Shown here: one piece after another, positions 35,492-44,621 of the stretch
Layout: the number at the start of each line of letters is the position of its first letter
How positions within the stretch are numbered: the stretch's first letter is position 1
Assembly: GCF_036898825.1 (NCBI RefSeq)
Contig: NZ_JARUND010000001.1
Span: forward strand, 124,001 to 188,000
Source of the DNA: Streptomyces sp. B21-083
Lineage (GTDB): Bacteria; Actinomycetota; Actinomycetes; Streptomycetales; Streptomycetaceae
Direction of reading: 5' to 3'
DNA: 64,000 nt
Position numbers and translations under genes: made by a program
The notes under the pieces: generated by a model
Database searches by the model: none
What the model was told of the DNA's origin: nothing
What the model saw: only the letters and a program-made list of their open reading frames with translations

Positions 35492-36672
35492 ACAATCCTC
35501 GGGAGTTCGCAGCCGACCTCGTCGACCAGTACCTGGGCGCCCGCCTCGACGCCGCCGACAGTCCGGCCGGGCTCCGCGAGACGGTCGTCGACCTTGTGAC
35601 CGACGCCTTGGCCGCCGGGCACGTCGAGACGTTGATGACTGCCCAGTTGGACGCGTTGGCCCACCCCAGCCGGACTCAGTACCCCGACGCCTACCTCGCC
35701 GCCGAGGCCGCCGCCGAAGACGCCCTGCAGCAGGCCGCCGCCGGCCTGCGAGTCGTATTCGCCCAGGCCGGGCACCTCGCCCCCGCCCACACTTTTGAAC
35801 GCAATGCGGCCGCGCGACTGCGCGACGACCCCCGCGCGGCCTTGCGTGCCGAACTCGCCCGTGTTCCCCGCCCCCTCGCCCGCCCCGAGGCGCTGGCATG
35901 GTCACTCAATCCCGCACCCTGGTTCAGTGACACCCGGCAGGAGCAACTGCCCTGGCCCCCTTCCGGCTTGGCATCGGTCGCGGGCCTGCGGGCCCTGCCG
36001 GGAGGCGCCACTGCCCTTTCTCACGTTACGGACGGGCCTCACGCAGGCTGGGTACAGGTCGGCCTGATCGAGCAGCACCACACCCCCGCACGCCGCCACC
36101 CGAACCAGCCCGCCCGCCATGTACGCGTCGCGCTCGGGCTGGAGGCCGTCAACGACGATCCGCCGCCCGGCACGCTTCCCCTCGCCCAGGCTCCCTGGCA
36201 GCTGTGGACGCGCCCGCTCCGGCGCCTAGCTCCAGGACTGACCAAGGCCGAGACGGCAGCCGAGCACATCCGCACCAAGAACCAGGCCCTCGTGGCACTC
36301 ACCGACGCCGGCACCACCATCATGGTCGACACACCCCACCGCGACAGCGGCCTTGGCCTGCCCCTCTACGTACTGGCACCCGCCGCCAGCGTCGTGGCAA
36401 CCCTCGGACTCGAACCCACCCTCGGCATCTGCGGGTTCAGCCTCAGCGACGCCGCAGGAGAAGCACTGGTCTGCCGCCAGTGGCACGGCCACCTCGTCCA
36501 CGACGGAAATTACGAGCCTCTCCTGCCCGCGATCGCAGGCGCAGATCTCCTCATCCGTCCAGACCTGTTCACACGCCTGTGCGACACGATCGGCCCCTCC
36601 CGCTGCCGAACGGGCATCAGCGTCCGCCACATGCCAGCAACTCACGACGACGCCCCCCACAGCGGAGACTGA
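35488..36672 (+). CDS. Hypothetical partner of the Avs-like ATPase
   Basis: 394 residues from ATG 35488, sharing an ATGA overlap with the STAND gene, so the two are translationally coupled. The N-terminal 130 residues are helical and alanine-rich; residues 150-350 are mixed alpha/beta (WVQVGLIEQHH; ALVALTDAGTTIMVDTPHRD; LGICGFSLSDAAGEALVCRQ). No family recognised. Coupling to an Avs-like protein, which commonly act alone, makes an accessory, regulatory or immunity role worth considering. About 140 bp after its stop lies the second IS701 element, so any third gene of the operon may have been lost there. Confidence 0.75.
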   Translation: MNNPREFAADLVDQYLGARLDAADSPAGLRETVVDLVTDALAAGHVETLMTAQLDALAHPSRTQYPDAYLAAEAAAEDALQQAAAGLRVVFAQAGHLAPAHTFERNAAARLRDDPRAALRAELARVPRPLARPEALAWSLNPAPWFSDTRQEQLPWPPSGLASVAGLRALPGGATALSHVTDGPHAGWVQVGLIEQHHTPARRHPNQPARHVRVALGLEAVNDDPPPGTLPLAQAPWQLWTRPLRRLAPGLTKAETAAEHIRTKNQALVALTDAGTTIMVDTPHRDSGLGLPLYVLAPAASVVATLGLEPTLGICGFSLSDAAGEALVCRQWHGHLVHDGNYEPLLPAIAGADLLIRPDLFTRLCDTIGPSRCRTGISVRHMPATHDDAPHSGD

Positions 36673-36810
36673 TAACACCTCCCCGAGAGGCTCAGATCAA
36701 CCACCCGGTCAGCCATCGCGAGCCACATCGGGCAGTACCCCGCCCCACCTCTCAAGATCAACTGCATCGCGGCCACAACTTACGTCCAAGCCATAAAATT
36801 GTGCGTCTAG

Positions 36811-38230
36811 TAGGACTCCGTTAGGTTGCTCTGGCTCTGGGGTTGTGGCTGGTGGGGGTTGTTCTGGGCAGGGGGCGGTGGCAGGTGGTACAGGTGCCGG
36901 TCCAGCAGTTCAGGAGGTCTTGGATGGTGTCGAGGGTCTGGTAGAGGGTGAGTCCGCTGTATCGGCTTTTGGGGCCAGGCGCTGTTCGGTGAGGTATGCG
37001 TGGGCGGCGGTGACCAGGGTGACGTGGTGGTGCCAGCCGTTCCAGGAACGTCCCTCGAAGTGGTCCAGGCCGAGGCCGTGTTTGAGTTCGCGGTAGTCGT
37101 GCTCGATGCGCCAGCGGATCTTCGCGAGGCGGACCAGTTCGGCGACCGGGGTGCCTGCTGGCAGGTTGGACAGCCAGTAGTCAGTGGGTGCCTCGGCGCC
37201 TATGGGCCATTCGACCAGCAGCGTGACCTCGGGCAGGACACCCTCCCAGCCGCCCGGGCCGGCGGCTGCCTGGGCCAGGCGACGGGATTTGATCCCGGCC
37301 GGCCGCACCCGCAGGGACAGGAAATGTGAGCGCATCGGGCCGTGGGAGCCTTCCCGCCAGGTCACGTCGAACGCCTGCCGCCCATGACCGGCCGCGAGCG
37401 CGGCGACCGGCAATGGCTTGTCGCGGTAGCGGGGCTGGGGCTTGCGGCCGTTGCCGGACCAGGTGGGGGTCGTGGGCTGCGCGTCGTGCGGGTGGACGGT
37501 CACGTCCGAGCGGATCGCCACCACGTAGCCGATACTCCGGCGTTCCAGTCCGTCGCGGAAGTCGGCGTTCTGTCCGTAGCCGGCGTCGGCCACCACCGCC
37601 GGCGGCACCAGACCCCATCCGGCCAGTTCATCGATGGTGTCCAGGGCCAGGCGCCACTTCTCCCGATGCCCGATCTCCTCCGGGATCCCGGTCTTGCGGC
37701 GGCGGACCGGATCGTCCGCCCACTCCTGGGGCACGAACAGGCGCCACTGCAGCGGACAGGACGCGGTGTCGGAGACCGCGTGCACACTCACCGCGACCTG
37801 GCAGTTGGCCTGCTTGCCCAAAGCGCCGCAGTACTGGTGGGCGACCGCCACCGACATCCGGCCGTCCTTGGGAAACGACACGTCATCGACCGCCCAGGCG
37901 TCCGGGCCCACCTTCGGCACCATCCGCTGCGCGATCCGCCGTCTCACCGGCACCGGATCCCACGTCGACTGGTTCACGAACTGCTGCAGGTTCTGCTCGT
38001 TGCCGTCCGGCAGCCGCGCAGCCATCGGCTGGATCGACTTGCGCCGCCCGTCCAGCATCAGCCCCCGCAGATAGCAGTCACCCTTGGCCCGCTGATCCTT
38101 CCGCGGCACCGAGGTGAACACATCAGCCACGAACAGCGCCAACTTCGCCCGAGCACGGTTCACTTCATGTGCGTCCACACCATTAACGTGCCCCCGAACA
38201 GCACCGAGAGACAGACGTAACGGAGTCCTA
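36811..38230 (-). mobile_element. Second IS701-family insertion sequence
   Basis: A 1,420-bp element bounded by 13-bp perfect inverted repeats TAGGACTCCGTTA (36811-36823 and 38218-38230) and flanked by a CTAG duplication (36807-36810, 38231-38234). Its single minus-strand transposase is intact. Its repeats and protein differ clearly from the element at 2.2 kb, so the two are not copies of each other, but both chose CTAG. Confidence 0.93.
36910..38178 (-). CDS. IS701-family DDE transposase
   Basis: 422 residues, apparently full length. N-terminal part: VFTSVPRKDQRAKGDCYLRG and a NLQQFVNQSTWD segment. Catalytic signatures: DAWAVDDVSFPKDG (first Asp), PPAVVADAGYGQNADF (second Asp), and IRWRIEHDYRELKHGLGLDH (Glu). 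The C-terminus contains GWHHHVTLVTAAHAYL. The gene fills the element between its 13-bp repeats. Divergent from the transposase at 2.4-3.6 kb. Confidence 0.95.
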   Translation of the reverse strand: MDAHEVNRARAKLALFVADVFTSVPRKDQRAKGDCYLRGLMLDGRRKSIQPMAARLPDGNEQNLQQFVNQSTWDPVPVRRRIAQRMVPKVGPDAWAVDDVSFPKDGRMSVAVAHQYCGALGKQANCQVAVSVHAVSDTASCPLQWRLFVPQEWADDPVRRRKTGIPEEIGHREKWRLALDTIDELAGWGLVPPAVVADAGYGQNADFRDGLERRSIGYVVAIRSDVTVHPHDAQPTTPTWSGNGRKPQPRYRDKPLPVAALAAGHGRQAFDVTWREGSHGPMRSHFLSLRVRPAGIKSRRLAQAAAGPGGWEGVLPEVTLLVEWPIGAEAPTDYWLSNLPAGTPVAELVRLAKIRWRIEHDYRELKHGLGLDHFEGRSWNGWHHHVTLVTAAHAYLTEQRLAPKADTADSPSTRPSTPSKTS

Positions 38231-38387
38231 CTAGTTACGGCATCCTCTGTCTACTCACAACACCACAGTTCACAGACCTTCCAACTGCCTGGCTTTGAAC
38301 GAGTCTGTTGGCCCCACCCTCGCTGCGGATCACGGATCCGATCCACGAGGGCTATGTCACGGGGCGCCGGGATGGTTCAGCGGCGGG

Positions 38388-39695
38388 TCAGCAAGGCAAT
38401 GGTCGCGCGTCCGTGTCGCTGTCCGGAGCCACCGGATGGTCCGGAGTCAGGGAGTGGATGCGTGGTATTGGCGAGGGCAGCAGCCAGAGCAGCGACAGCG
38501 TTCCGCCGACGGCCCCGATGAGGAGGGTCACCCGGAGGCCGATGAGGGTAGCGAGGAGGCCGCCGAGGACGGCGCCCACAGGGCGTAAGCCGTAATTGAT
38601 CGTGCTGAACGCGCCGGCGACTCGACTGCGCATGCCATCGGGGATCACGTCCGCCTGAAGGGAGTTGAGGTTGACGTCGAAGAGCATGACGCCGACGCCG
38701 GATAGGAACTCGGCCAGGGCCAGGGCTCCGGCGCGAGCCCAGAGGGGGCCGCCCGCGGCAGCGGCGATGGCGATCGGTGCCGGGAACAGCACAGCGCCCA
38801 CGACGATGCTGCGGCCCACGCCGAGTCTTTGCGAGATCTTCGGGGCAATCACCGCGCCAAGGAGCGCGCCGGTGGCGCCGATCCCGAGCGCCATGCCAAT
38901 GACTCCCGCGGTCAGTCCGAGGTTTCGGCTGGCGAACAGCACGATCAGTCCACTGCCCGCGATGAAGGTGAAGAAGTTGACGGTCGCCGCGCATCCGAGA
39001 CTCGCCCGCAGCACCGGGTGACGGACGACGAACACCAGTCCCTCCCTGGCACGCCGCTGCAGGGAGGGTGCTGCTTGGTCAGGGGCGGCTGGCGGTTCGT
39101 CGATCGAAACCCGACCGACCAGAACCGCAGACGCCAGGAACGTCAGGGCGTCGACGACGACGGCGACGGGAGCGGTCAGCGCCTGGACGAGAGCACCACC
39201 GATCGCCGGTCCGGCGACGTATGACGCGGAACGGCTGGCACTGAGCTTGCTGTTCGCGTCGATGTAGGACGACCGGGGCACCAGGTGGGCGAAGAACGGC
39301 GGATAGGCGGTGTTGAACAGCACCCCGGCCGCACCCGTCAGCAAGGCCACGACATACAACTGGCCGAGCGTTACTGCCCCCAAGAGATAGGCAGCTGGGA
39401 GAGAGAGCAGTACTGCGGCGCGCACCAGGTCGGCGAGAACCATCAGGCGCCGCTTGTGGACGCGGTGGTCGACCCAGGCACCGAGGACGATCGCGAGCAG
39501 GTTCGGGGTCCAGATGAGCGCGGTCAGCCACGCCACCTGATTGGCCGAGGCGTGCAGCGCCCCCACCGCGATCAGCGGCAGGGCCAGTTCGGTGATCCGG
39601 TCGCCAAACTGTGAGATCGAATTGCCGGCCCAGAAACGACGGAACCGCTGATCACGCCACAGCGATACGGGTAAGGACTGGTCTGCAGCGCTCAT
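38388..39695 (-). CDS. MFS drug-efflux-type transporter
   Basis: 435 residues with about twelve hydrophobic helices and the MFS-DHA motif A region AIVLGAWVDHRVHKRRLMVL in the loop between helices 2 and 3. It opens LWRDQRFRRFWAGNSISQFGD, typical of actinobacterial MFS permeases of the macrolide-efflux/enterobactin-exporter (MefA/EntS-like) group. It should use the proton gradient to export a small molecule. Its start overlaps the ArsR-type regulator gene by 4 bp, so the pair is one operon, very probably repressed by that regulator. Substrate unknown. Confidence 0.9.
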   Translation of the reverse strand: MSAADQSLPVSLWRDQRFRRFWAGNSISQFGDRITELALPLIAVGALHASANQVAWLTALIWTPNLLAIVLGAWVDHRVHKRRLMVLADLVRAAVLLSLPAAYLLGAVTLGQLYVVALLTGAAGVLFNTAYPPFFAHLVPRSSYIDANSKLSASRSASYVAGPAIGGALVQALTAPVAVVVDALTFLASAVLVGRVSIDEPPAAPDQAAPSLQRRAREGLVFVVRHPVLRASLGCAATVNFFTFIAGSGLIVLFASRNLGLTAGVIGMALGIGATGALLGAVIAPKISQRLGVGRSIVVGAVLFPAPIAIAAAAGGPLWARAGALALAEFLSGVGVMLFDVNLNSLQADVIPDGMRSRVAGAFSTINYGLRPVGAVLGGLLATLIGLRVTLLIGAVGGTLSLLWLLPSPIPRIHSLTPDHPVAPDSDTDARPLPC

Positions 39696-40300
39696 GGCGT
39701 CCCGCCGGTCTGCTCCTCGGCGCTCTCCGGCAGGGTGTAACGCAGGAGCCGGACGCCGCGGCCGTCGGCCGGACGCGCGGCCTCGTCACGCATCACGTAG
39801 GGCGCGAGAATGCGCTCGATCGCGTCCTCGATGGCGGCGAGTTCGTCGGCGGAGACGACGACGCGGGTGTTGGCCAGACCCGCAAGGCGCCGCCATGCCG
39901 GTTCGAGCTTGGGCTCGGCCTCGGCAGCCCACCGGTTCGGCAGGTCTCCCGAGCGCAGGAACATCTCCCGGGACAGGACCCGCGCGGCCGACCTGCCCTC
40001 CTCGTCGTCCGGATCCTCCGGCGCTTCGAACCGGAAGCCGCGCGCCACCGCCTCCCACCGCCGCTGGCGACGGTCCGGGCCGGGCTCGGCATCACGGACC
40101 AGCCCGAAGCCCGCCAGATGCCGCAGATGCCAGCTGGTCACCGACGGAGTTGCTCCCACATCGGGCGCGAGTTGCGTCGCCGTCGCCGGCCCGTACCGCT
40201 GCAGGCGTTCGAGAATCGCCAGCCGCACCGGGTGCGCCAGCGCCCGCATCGCCTGCGGATCAGTGATCTCGATATCGCCCAGACGATTACCAGAATCCAT
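39692..40300 (-). CDS. ArsR-family transcriptional regulator
   Basis: 202 residues from ATG 40300 (MDSGNRLGDIEITDPQAM). Winged-helix HTH: MRALAHPVRLAILERLQRYG, then ATQLAPDVGATPSVTSWHLR (recognition helix) and a wing ending RRWEAVARGF. The C-terminal part is a helical ligand/dimerisation region. A GTG at 40321 would add seven residues but lies inside the operator, so 40300 is preferred. It overlaps the MFS gene by ATGA. Two palindromes immediately upstream are its likely binding sites, giving autoregulation and control of efflux. Confidence 0.88.
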   Translation of the reverse strand: MDSGNRLGDIEITDPQAMRALAHPVRLAILERLQRYGPATATQLAPDVGATPSVTSWHLRHLAGFGLVRDAEPGPDRRQRRWEAVARGFRFEAPEDPDDEEGRSAARVLSREMFLRSGDLPNRWAAEAEPKLEPAWRRLAGLANTRVVVSADELAAIEDAIERILAPYVMRDEAARPADGRGVRLLRYTLPESAEEQTGGTP

Positions 40301-40303
40301 AAC

Positions 40304-40345
40304 GTGAGAGTTTCCTCTCACATATTGTGAGAGTCAAGTCTCACA
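40304..40345 (-). promoter_or_regulatory. Two operator palindromes of the ArsR/MFS operon
   Basis: Site 1 (40304-40321) is GTGAGAG-TTTC-CTCTCAC; site 2 (40326-40345) is TGTGAGA-GTCAAG-TCTCACA. Both share the half-site GTGAGA and lie 4-45 bp upstream of the regulator start, overlapping where its promoter must be. The arrangement fits autorepression by an ArsR-type dimer binding twice. Confidence 0.8.
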
Positions 40346-40392
40346 TCTCCGGTGCTGGGCAGCCGCCGTGCGTCCCAGCGGACAAGGTGTGA

Positions 40393-41187
40393 TCAAGCGC
40401 TGAGGGCAGCCTGCTGGCGGGCTTTGGTGTGGGCGAGGCGGTAGGAGTCGCTGCCGGTTTCGATGATGTTGCCTCCGAAGGTGAGGCGGTCCACGATGGC
40501 CGCGCAGAGCCGGGGGTCGGTGAACGTCTTGGTCCACGAAGAGAAGGACTCGTTGGAGGCGATGGCCATACTGTTCTTTTCCTCGCGCTCGGTCAGAACC
40601 TGGAACAGCAGCTCGGCTCCGCGCCGGTCCAGCTCCATATAGCCCAGCTCGTCGATGCAGAGAAGATCGACCCGTCCGTAGCGGGCGATGGTCTTGGTCA
40701 GCAGCTTTTCGTCGGCGGCCTCGACGAGCTCGTTGACGAGTTTGGTGGCCAGGACGTACTTGACCCGGAAGCCGGCCATCGCGGCCTCGGTGCCCAGCGC
40801 GATCAGCAGGTGCGACTTGCCGGTCCCCGAGTCGCCGATCAGACACAGCGGCAGCCCTTTGCGGACCCAGTCGCACGAGGCCAGGGTATGGATGGCCGCC
40901 GGGTCGATGGCGGAGTTCGCGGCGAAGTCGAACGTGCGCAGAGCCTTTTCGCGGGGGAAGCCAGCGGCTTTGATCCGGCGTTCGGAGCGGCGGCGGTTGC
41001 GGTCGTCGCACTCGGCCATCAGTAGCTCGGCCAGGAACCCGCGGTAAGTCATCTGGTCACGGGCCGCGGCGTCGGCGAGCTCGGAGAACTGGCCCCGCAT
41101 GGTGGGCAGGCGCAGGTTGCGGCAGGCCGCGTCGATGGCGGCGTCGGCGGCGGGCTCGGTCAGACCGCGGGGACGGGTAGAGCTCAT
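40393..41187 (-). CDS. istB: IS21-family helper ATPase IstB
   Basis: 264 residues, full length for IstB. DnaC-like AAA+ ATPase with Walker A LIGDSGTGKSHLL (about residues 105-117), Walker B VDLLCIDELGYMELD, and sensor region MAIASNESFSSW. It loads target DNA for the IstA transposase. The start lies 12 bp after the istA stop. No lesion seen. Confidence 0.95.
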   Translation of the reverse strand: MSSTRPRGLTEPAADAAIDAACRNLRLPTMRGQFSELADAAARDQMTYRGFLAELLMAECDDRNRRRSERRIKAAGFPREKALRTFDFAANSAIDPAAIHTLASCDWVRKGLPLCLIGDSGTGKSHLLIALGTEAAMAGFRVKYVLATKLVNELVEAADEKLLTKTIARYGRVDLLCIDELGYMELDRRGAELLFQVLTEREEKNSMAIASNESFSSWTKTFTDPRLCAAIVDRLTFGGNIIETGSDSYRLAHTKARQQAALSA

Positions 41188-41199
41188 GGCGGGACTCCC

Positions 41200-42835
41200 C
41201 TAACTGGTGGGACGTTCGGCCGGAGGCCGGTTGTGACGAAGAAGCTGGTCGTAGGCGGCCACCGAGGGCAGCGGCCTGGGGTCCGGAGGCAGCGCGGCCA
41301 TCCTGCGCGCGGTCAGCGACACCACCGGAGAGGCGATACGGCTCAGCGCCGTGTCCGGGCCCGGCTCGCCAGGAGTTTCGCCTTCGGCGGCCAGGCGGGC
41401 TTCCAGGGCCACCGCGTCTGCGGTCAGGGCCCCGGCCCGCAGAGCGGCGGCGATCCCGGCGACGACGTGGTCGTGGCTCATGTGCCGGTGCAGCAGCAGA
41501 ACCTCGATCAGCGCACGGGTGCCGGCCGCGTCCCCGTGTGCGCGGCGGGCGTTCTCCCACCAGGCGTCGTGCACGGGGGTGAACTTCCCCGCCGCGCGGG
41601 CCTGGTCCAGTGCGGTCGCCCCGGGCAGCGCGCCGGGCTTGCGTAACAGTCCTTCCAGATAGTGGTCCAGGTCCAGGCGGCTCCCGCCGCGTGTGACGAG
41701 GCGCTCGTGCCGGGCGACTTCGGCGCGGCCCTCGTAGACCACCACCTCGGAGGCGTGCAGCAGGACGCGGACCTGGCGGCCGATCAGCCGTACCGGCACC
41801 GAGTAGTGGTTTTGCCGCACGGTGATCTGCGCGTAGCGGTCCACCCGCGGGGTCAGGAGCCGCCCGGTCTCGAAGTGGTCTTCGGGCAGCGGCTGGAGCA
41901 GGGGTTTTTCGATGGCGAAGTACTCGCCGACGGTGCGCGGGCGCTCGCCGATCCGGCGCTGGTCGTCCTGCCGGTCCCACTCATCGATCCGGGCGTTGAG
42001 CTCGGCCAGGGTGGTCACGTCGGGGACGGGGACCAGGCGATTGCGGCGGAACCGGCCGACTTCGCCCTCGACGCCGCCCTTCTCATGCGCGCCGTCGATG
42101 CCGGGCCGGCAGTAGAAGGCGTCCAGTCCCACCCAGGAGCGGAACGCGGTCCATCGGTCCGTCTCCACCCGGGCCCGGGTGAAGCCGAGCACCCGGGCCA
42201 CCGCGGAGGTGAGGTTGTCGTAGCGGACCTTGCCCCAGGGCAGTCCGCCCAGCACCTGGAAGGCATGGACATGGCCCTCGAAGAAGGCTTCCTGCCCTTG
42301 CGAAGCCGATGTGATGCACGGCCTTCCCGGAGAAGGAGAGCCGGAAGACGAACAGGTAGCACAGGGTGCGAACGCCATCGAGGGTGATGTAGACGTCCCC
42401 GAAGTCGACCTCGGCCTCCTCGCCGGGGCGGTGCGTCTGCGGGATGAACACGCTGGGCGGTCCGCGGCCCTCCTCCACCCAGATCTCGGGCCTGCGGCGC
42501 CTGATGTAGTCACGGACCCGGCCGTAGGAGACGTTGTCCATGCCGTGCTCGTCCACCAGCCGGTCGAAGACCCGCTTAGCGGTGTGGCGCTGCTTGCGCG
42601 GGGCATCCAGATCAGCACGCAGAATCGCGTCGATCAGATGCTTGTAGGGGTCGATCACCGAAGGCCGCGGAGGCATCGGCTTGTGGGGCGTCGGCCATGG
42701 GGACGTCAGAGCTTCGCGTACCAGACGCCGATGCACGCCGTAGCGGCGCGAGAGTTCGTGGATCGACAGCTTCTCGGCACGGGAGTCGCGGCGGATCGCC
42801 GCGAAAAGCTCAACCTTGGTTCTCGGGCCGTCCAT
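41200..42835 (-). pseudogene. istA: IS21-family transposase IstA, frameshifted
   Basis: From ATG 42835 (MDGPRTKVELFAAIRRDSRA) the frame gives the HTH (IHELSRRYGVHRRLVREAL), and GEEAEVDFGDVYI with the first catalytic Asp, up to FSGKAVHHIGFA near base 42305. The next expected block, GQEAFFEGHVHAFQVLGGLP, is in another frame, which then runs to the stop at 41200 and contains KVRYDNLTSAV (second Asp) and GVEGEVGRFRRNRL (Glu). One or two bases have therefore been lost or gained around 42290-42305 (GCAAGGGCAGG on the minus strand). Neither part alone has a full DDE triad. Confidence 0.88.
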
Positions 42836-43013
42836 GCGGGCCCCCTGACTGTCGGAAGCACATCGATGCTCCCACTGCAAGACCGCCCCTGGGGCCACTT
42901 CTGACGAACACTCAAACTGCGATCAAGCCCCTGGGGCCCAAAGGTTCGTTCCGCTGGAGCCAGAGAAGTCGTTCATAGCCAAACTGCCCCTGCGCATGAC
43001 GCTCTTGACGAAT

Positions 43014-43091
43014 TGTCCCGTCTCTGATGATCTGGTCCTGATCTCAGTCGATCTGGTCCGATTCGCACGTCGTCTCAGTTGATCTGGTCCG
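43014..43091 (+). repeat. Left end of Tn7-like transposon with TnsB-type binding repeats
   Basis: Begins TGTCCCGTCTC and holds three spaced copies of GATCTGGTCC (43029-43038 in the form GATCTGGTCC after GAT, about 43050-43059, and 43081-43090). Each is preceded by a CTCAGT- or CTCTGAT-like element. Repeated 20-22-bp sites near the ends are expected for TnsB binding. Confidence 0.82.
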
Positions 43092-43097
43092 ATTGGG

Positions 43098-43697
43098 CTA
43101 CTCGTAGATCTTGGCTGCCGAGAGCTGCAGGGCTACTGATCGCCAGGTGACCGGTTCGAGTTGGGCGTGGAATGGCGAGGTGGCGCCCACCCAGGCGGCC
43201 CAGGCGTCGAGCCAGTCGTAGAGGGTGCTGTGGGCCCAACTGCCTCCGTCGCCCGCCCATTCGCCGCGGCTGATCTTCGCTTGGCGTTCGCGTTCGTCCC
43301 GGGCGAAGTCGGTGGCAAGCGTCGCCGCGTACATCCGCAGGTCGCGCACGGTGTTGACCTCGTCCGAGGTGGTGCCGGAGTCGGCGAGCGCGCAGTTGAA
43401 CGCGGGCGGGGTTGTGCGGACGATGTCGAGTTGGTAAGCCAGGCCCGGCCATCCGGGCTGGTCGGGAGCTTGTTCATGCAGGAGGTCGGTGCCGTCGATC
43501 CTGCTTCCCAACAGGCGGACCCAGCCCCATAGGAACGTGTTGATGCTTCGGTGGGTCCAGCGCTCAGCGGCGGGCGAGTGCGGATCCTGATCGGTGCACG
43601 CCTGCTCGCAGTCGGCGGCCAGTCTGCGGAGGTAGGCGGCGAAGTCCGCTCGGGAGTCCACCTGCTGCCAGGAGTCGATGTTTCGGGATGCGGGCAC
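43098..43697 (-). CDS. Transposon cargo: DUF7660-like hypothetical protein
   Basis: 199 residues from ATG 43697. The opening DSRADFAAYLRRLAADCEQA followed by WTHRSINTFLWGWVRLLGS resembles the short DUF7660-type pattern (v-sr-dF-xFL-xxL ... W-n-sl-xyL). The second half contains SWAHSTLYDWLDAWAAWVG. It lies between the transposon's left-end repeats and tnsA, on the opposite strand, and is the only gene not needed for transposition, hence cargo. Function unknown; possibly protective for host or element. Confidence 0.75.
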   Translation of the reverse strand: MPASRNIDSWQQVDSRADFAAYLRRLAADCEQACTDQDPHSPAAERWTHRSINTFLWGWVRLLGSRIDGTDLLHEQAPDQPGWPGLAYQLDIVRTTPPAFNCALADSGTTSDEVNTVRDLRMYAATLATDFARDERERQAKISRGEWAGDGGSWAHSTLYDWLDAWAAWVGATSPFHAQLEPVTWRSVALQLSAAKIYE

Positions 43698-43850
43698 GTC
43701 GAGAGGCTACGAGCCCCACTGGCCTGCGTCGACCACATTGCCTGAGACGGGTTGTCACTCTTTCGGGTGGCGTCGCCGGACTCTGCCCACGGGCCCGGAC
43801 GACGTGTCCCACGCTCGCATTGACAGGAGACACGCAGTGCGGAGGGCTGA

Positions 43851-44621
43851 GTGGACGGTTCCGCGGCGGCCTCCGCCCGCGAGTACACCGCAGACCTTGA
43901 AATCGGGGACATCGAGGTCGGGTTCGTCGATGCCGACGGAGTCGAGCGCTCCGGTCCGCTGACGCGCTGGTGGGCCGAGCCGTTCGAGCTCGCCTCGCCG
44001 GTGCGGTCGTTCAACGCGTTCAAGGGGCAGAAGAACTTCACCGGTGAGTACTGGGCGGCGATATCGGGTTCCCTGGTGGGCTACGAGTCGTGGGTGGAGC
44101 GGGACGCGGCGATGGCGCTGGACTTCGATCCGGCGGTGGTCGCCCTGGCGTCCCAGCCCTTCCGTCTCCTCTGGTCGGACAGGGGACGCGAGCGCGGGCA
44201 CACCCCGGACTACTTCGCACGGCTGGCGGACGGCACCGGCGTCGTGGTCGACGTCCGTCCCGAGGGCCTGGTGGACGAGGCCACCGCCGAGGTCTTCGCG
44301 TTCACCGCGCGGGTCTGCGAGGCGGTGGGCTGGCAGTTCCGGCAGGTCGGCGACCTAGGCCAGCCCTACCGGGCGAACCTGCGCTGGCTGTCCCGCTACC
44401 GCCACGGCCGCTGCTGTCACGAGCCGTCGGCTGACCGGCTGCGGGATGTCTTCGCCGAACCCCTGCCCCTGCTCGCCGGGGCCGAGCAGGTCGGCGACCG
44501 ACTGGCCGTGCTGCCGGTGCTCTACCACCTGCTCTGGCAGCAGGAACTGACGGCGGACTTGCTGAGGGCCCCGCTGGGCACCGACACCCTGGTGCACCTG
44601 GCCTCCCGGGGGCGGCGGTGA
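43851..44621 (+). CDS. TnsA-like endonuclease subunit
   Basis: 256 residues from GTG 43851. A TnsA-type restriction fold: VGYESWVERDAAMALDFDP (Glu79), GHTPDYFARLADG (Asp120), and a strand VVVDVRPEGL where Tn7 TnsA has QVK. TnsA nicks the 5' ends of the element so that, with TnsB, it leaves the donor by cut-and-paste. Its stop overlaps the tnsB-like start by 4 bp. Presence of TnsA argues for excision rather than cointegrate formation. Confidence 0.85.
   Translation: MDGSAAASAREYTADLEIGDIEVGFVDADGVERSGPLTRWWAEPFELASPVRSFNAFKGQKNFTGEYWAAISGSLVGYESWVERDAAMALDFDPAVVALASQPFRLLWSDRGRERGHTPDYFARLADGTGVVVDVRPEGLVDEATAEVFAFTARVCEAVGWQFRQVGDLGQPYRANLRWLSRYRHGRCCHEPSADRLRDVFAEPLPLLAGAEQVGDRLAVLPVLYHLLWQQELTADLLRAPLGTDTLVHLASRGRR

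Larger units (their letters stand above)
40375..42957 (-). mobile_element. IS21-family insertion sequence (ends tentative)
   Basis: Carries istA and istB on the minus strand with a 12-bp gap between them, the standard IS21 order. Candidate ends share CCAGCGGA (40375-40382) in inverted orientation with TCCGCTGG (42950-42957). The right subterminal region has two copies of a CCCCTGGGGCC repeat (about 42889 and 42929). No matching target duplication was found, so the ends are approximate. istA is frameshifted and the element is probably immobile on its own. Confidence 0.6.

Noticed and set aside
36807..38234. The two IS701-family elements considered as ends of a composite transposon carrying 3.8-36.8 kb
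   Set aside because: They differ in terminal repeats and transposase, and each has its own CTAG duplication, so they inserted independently.
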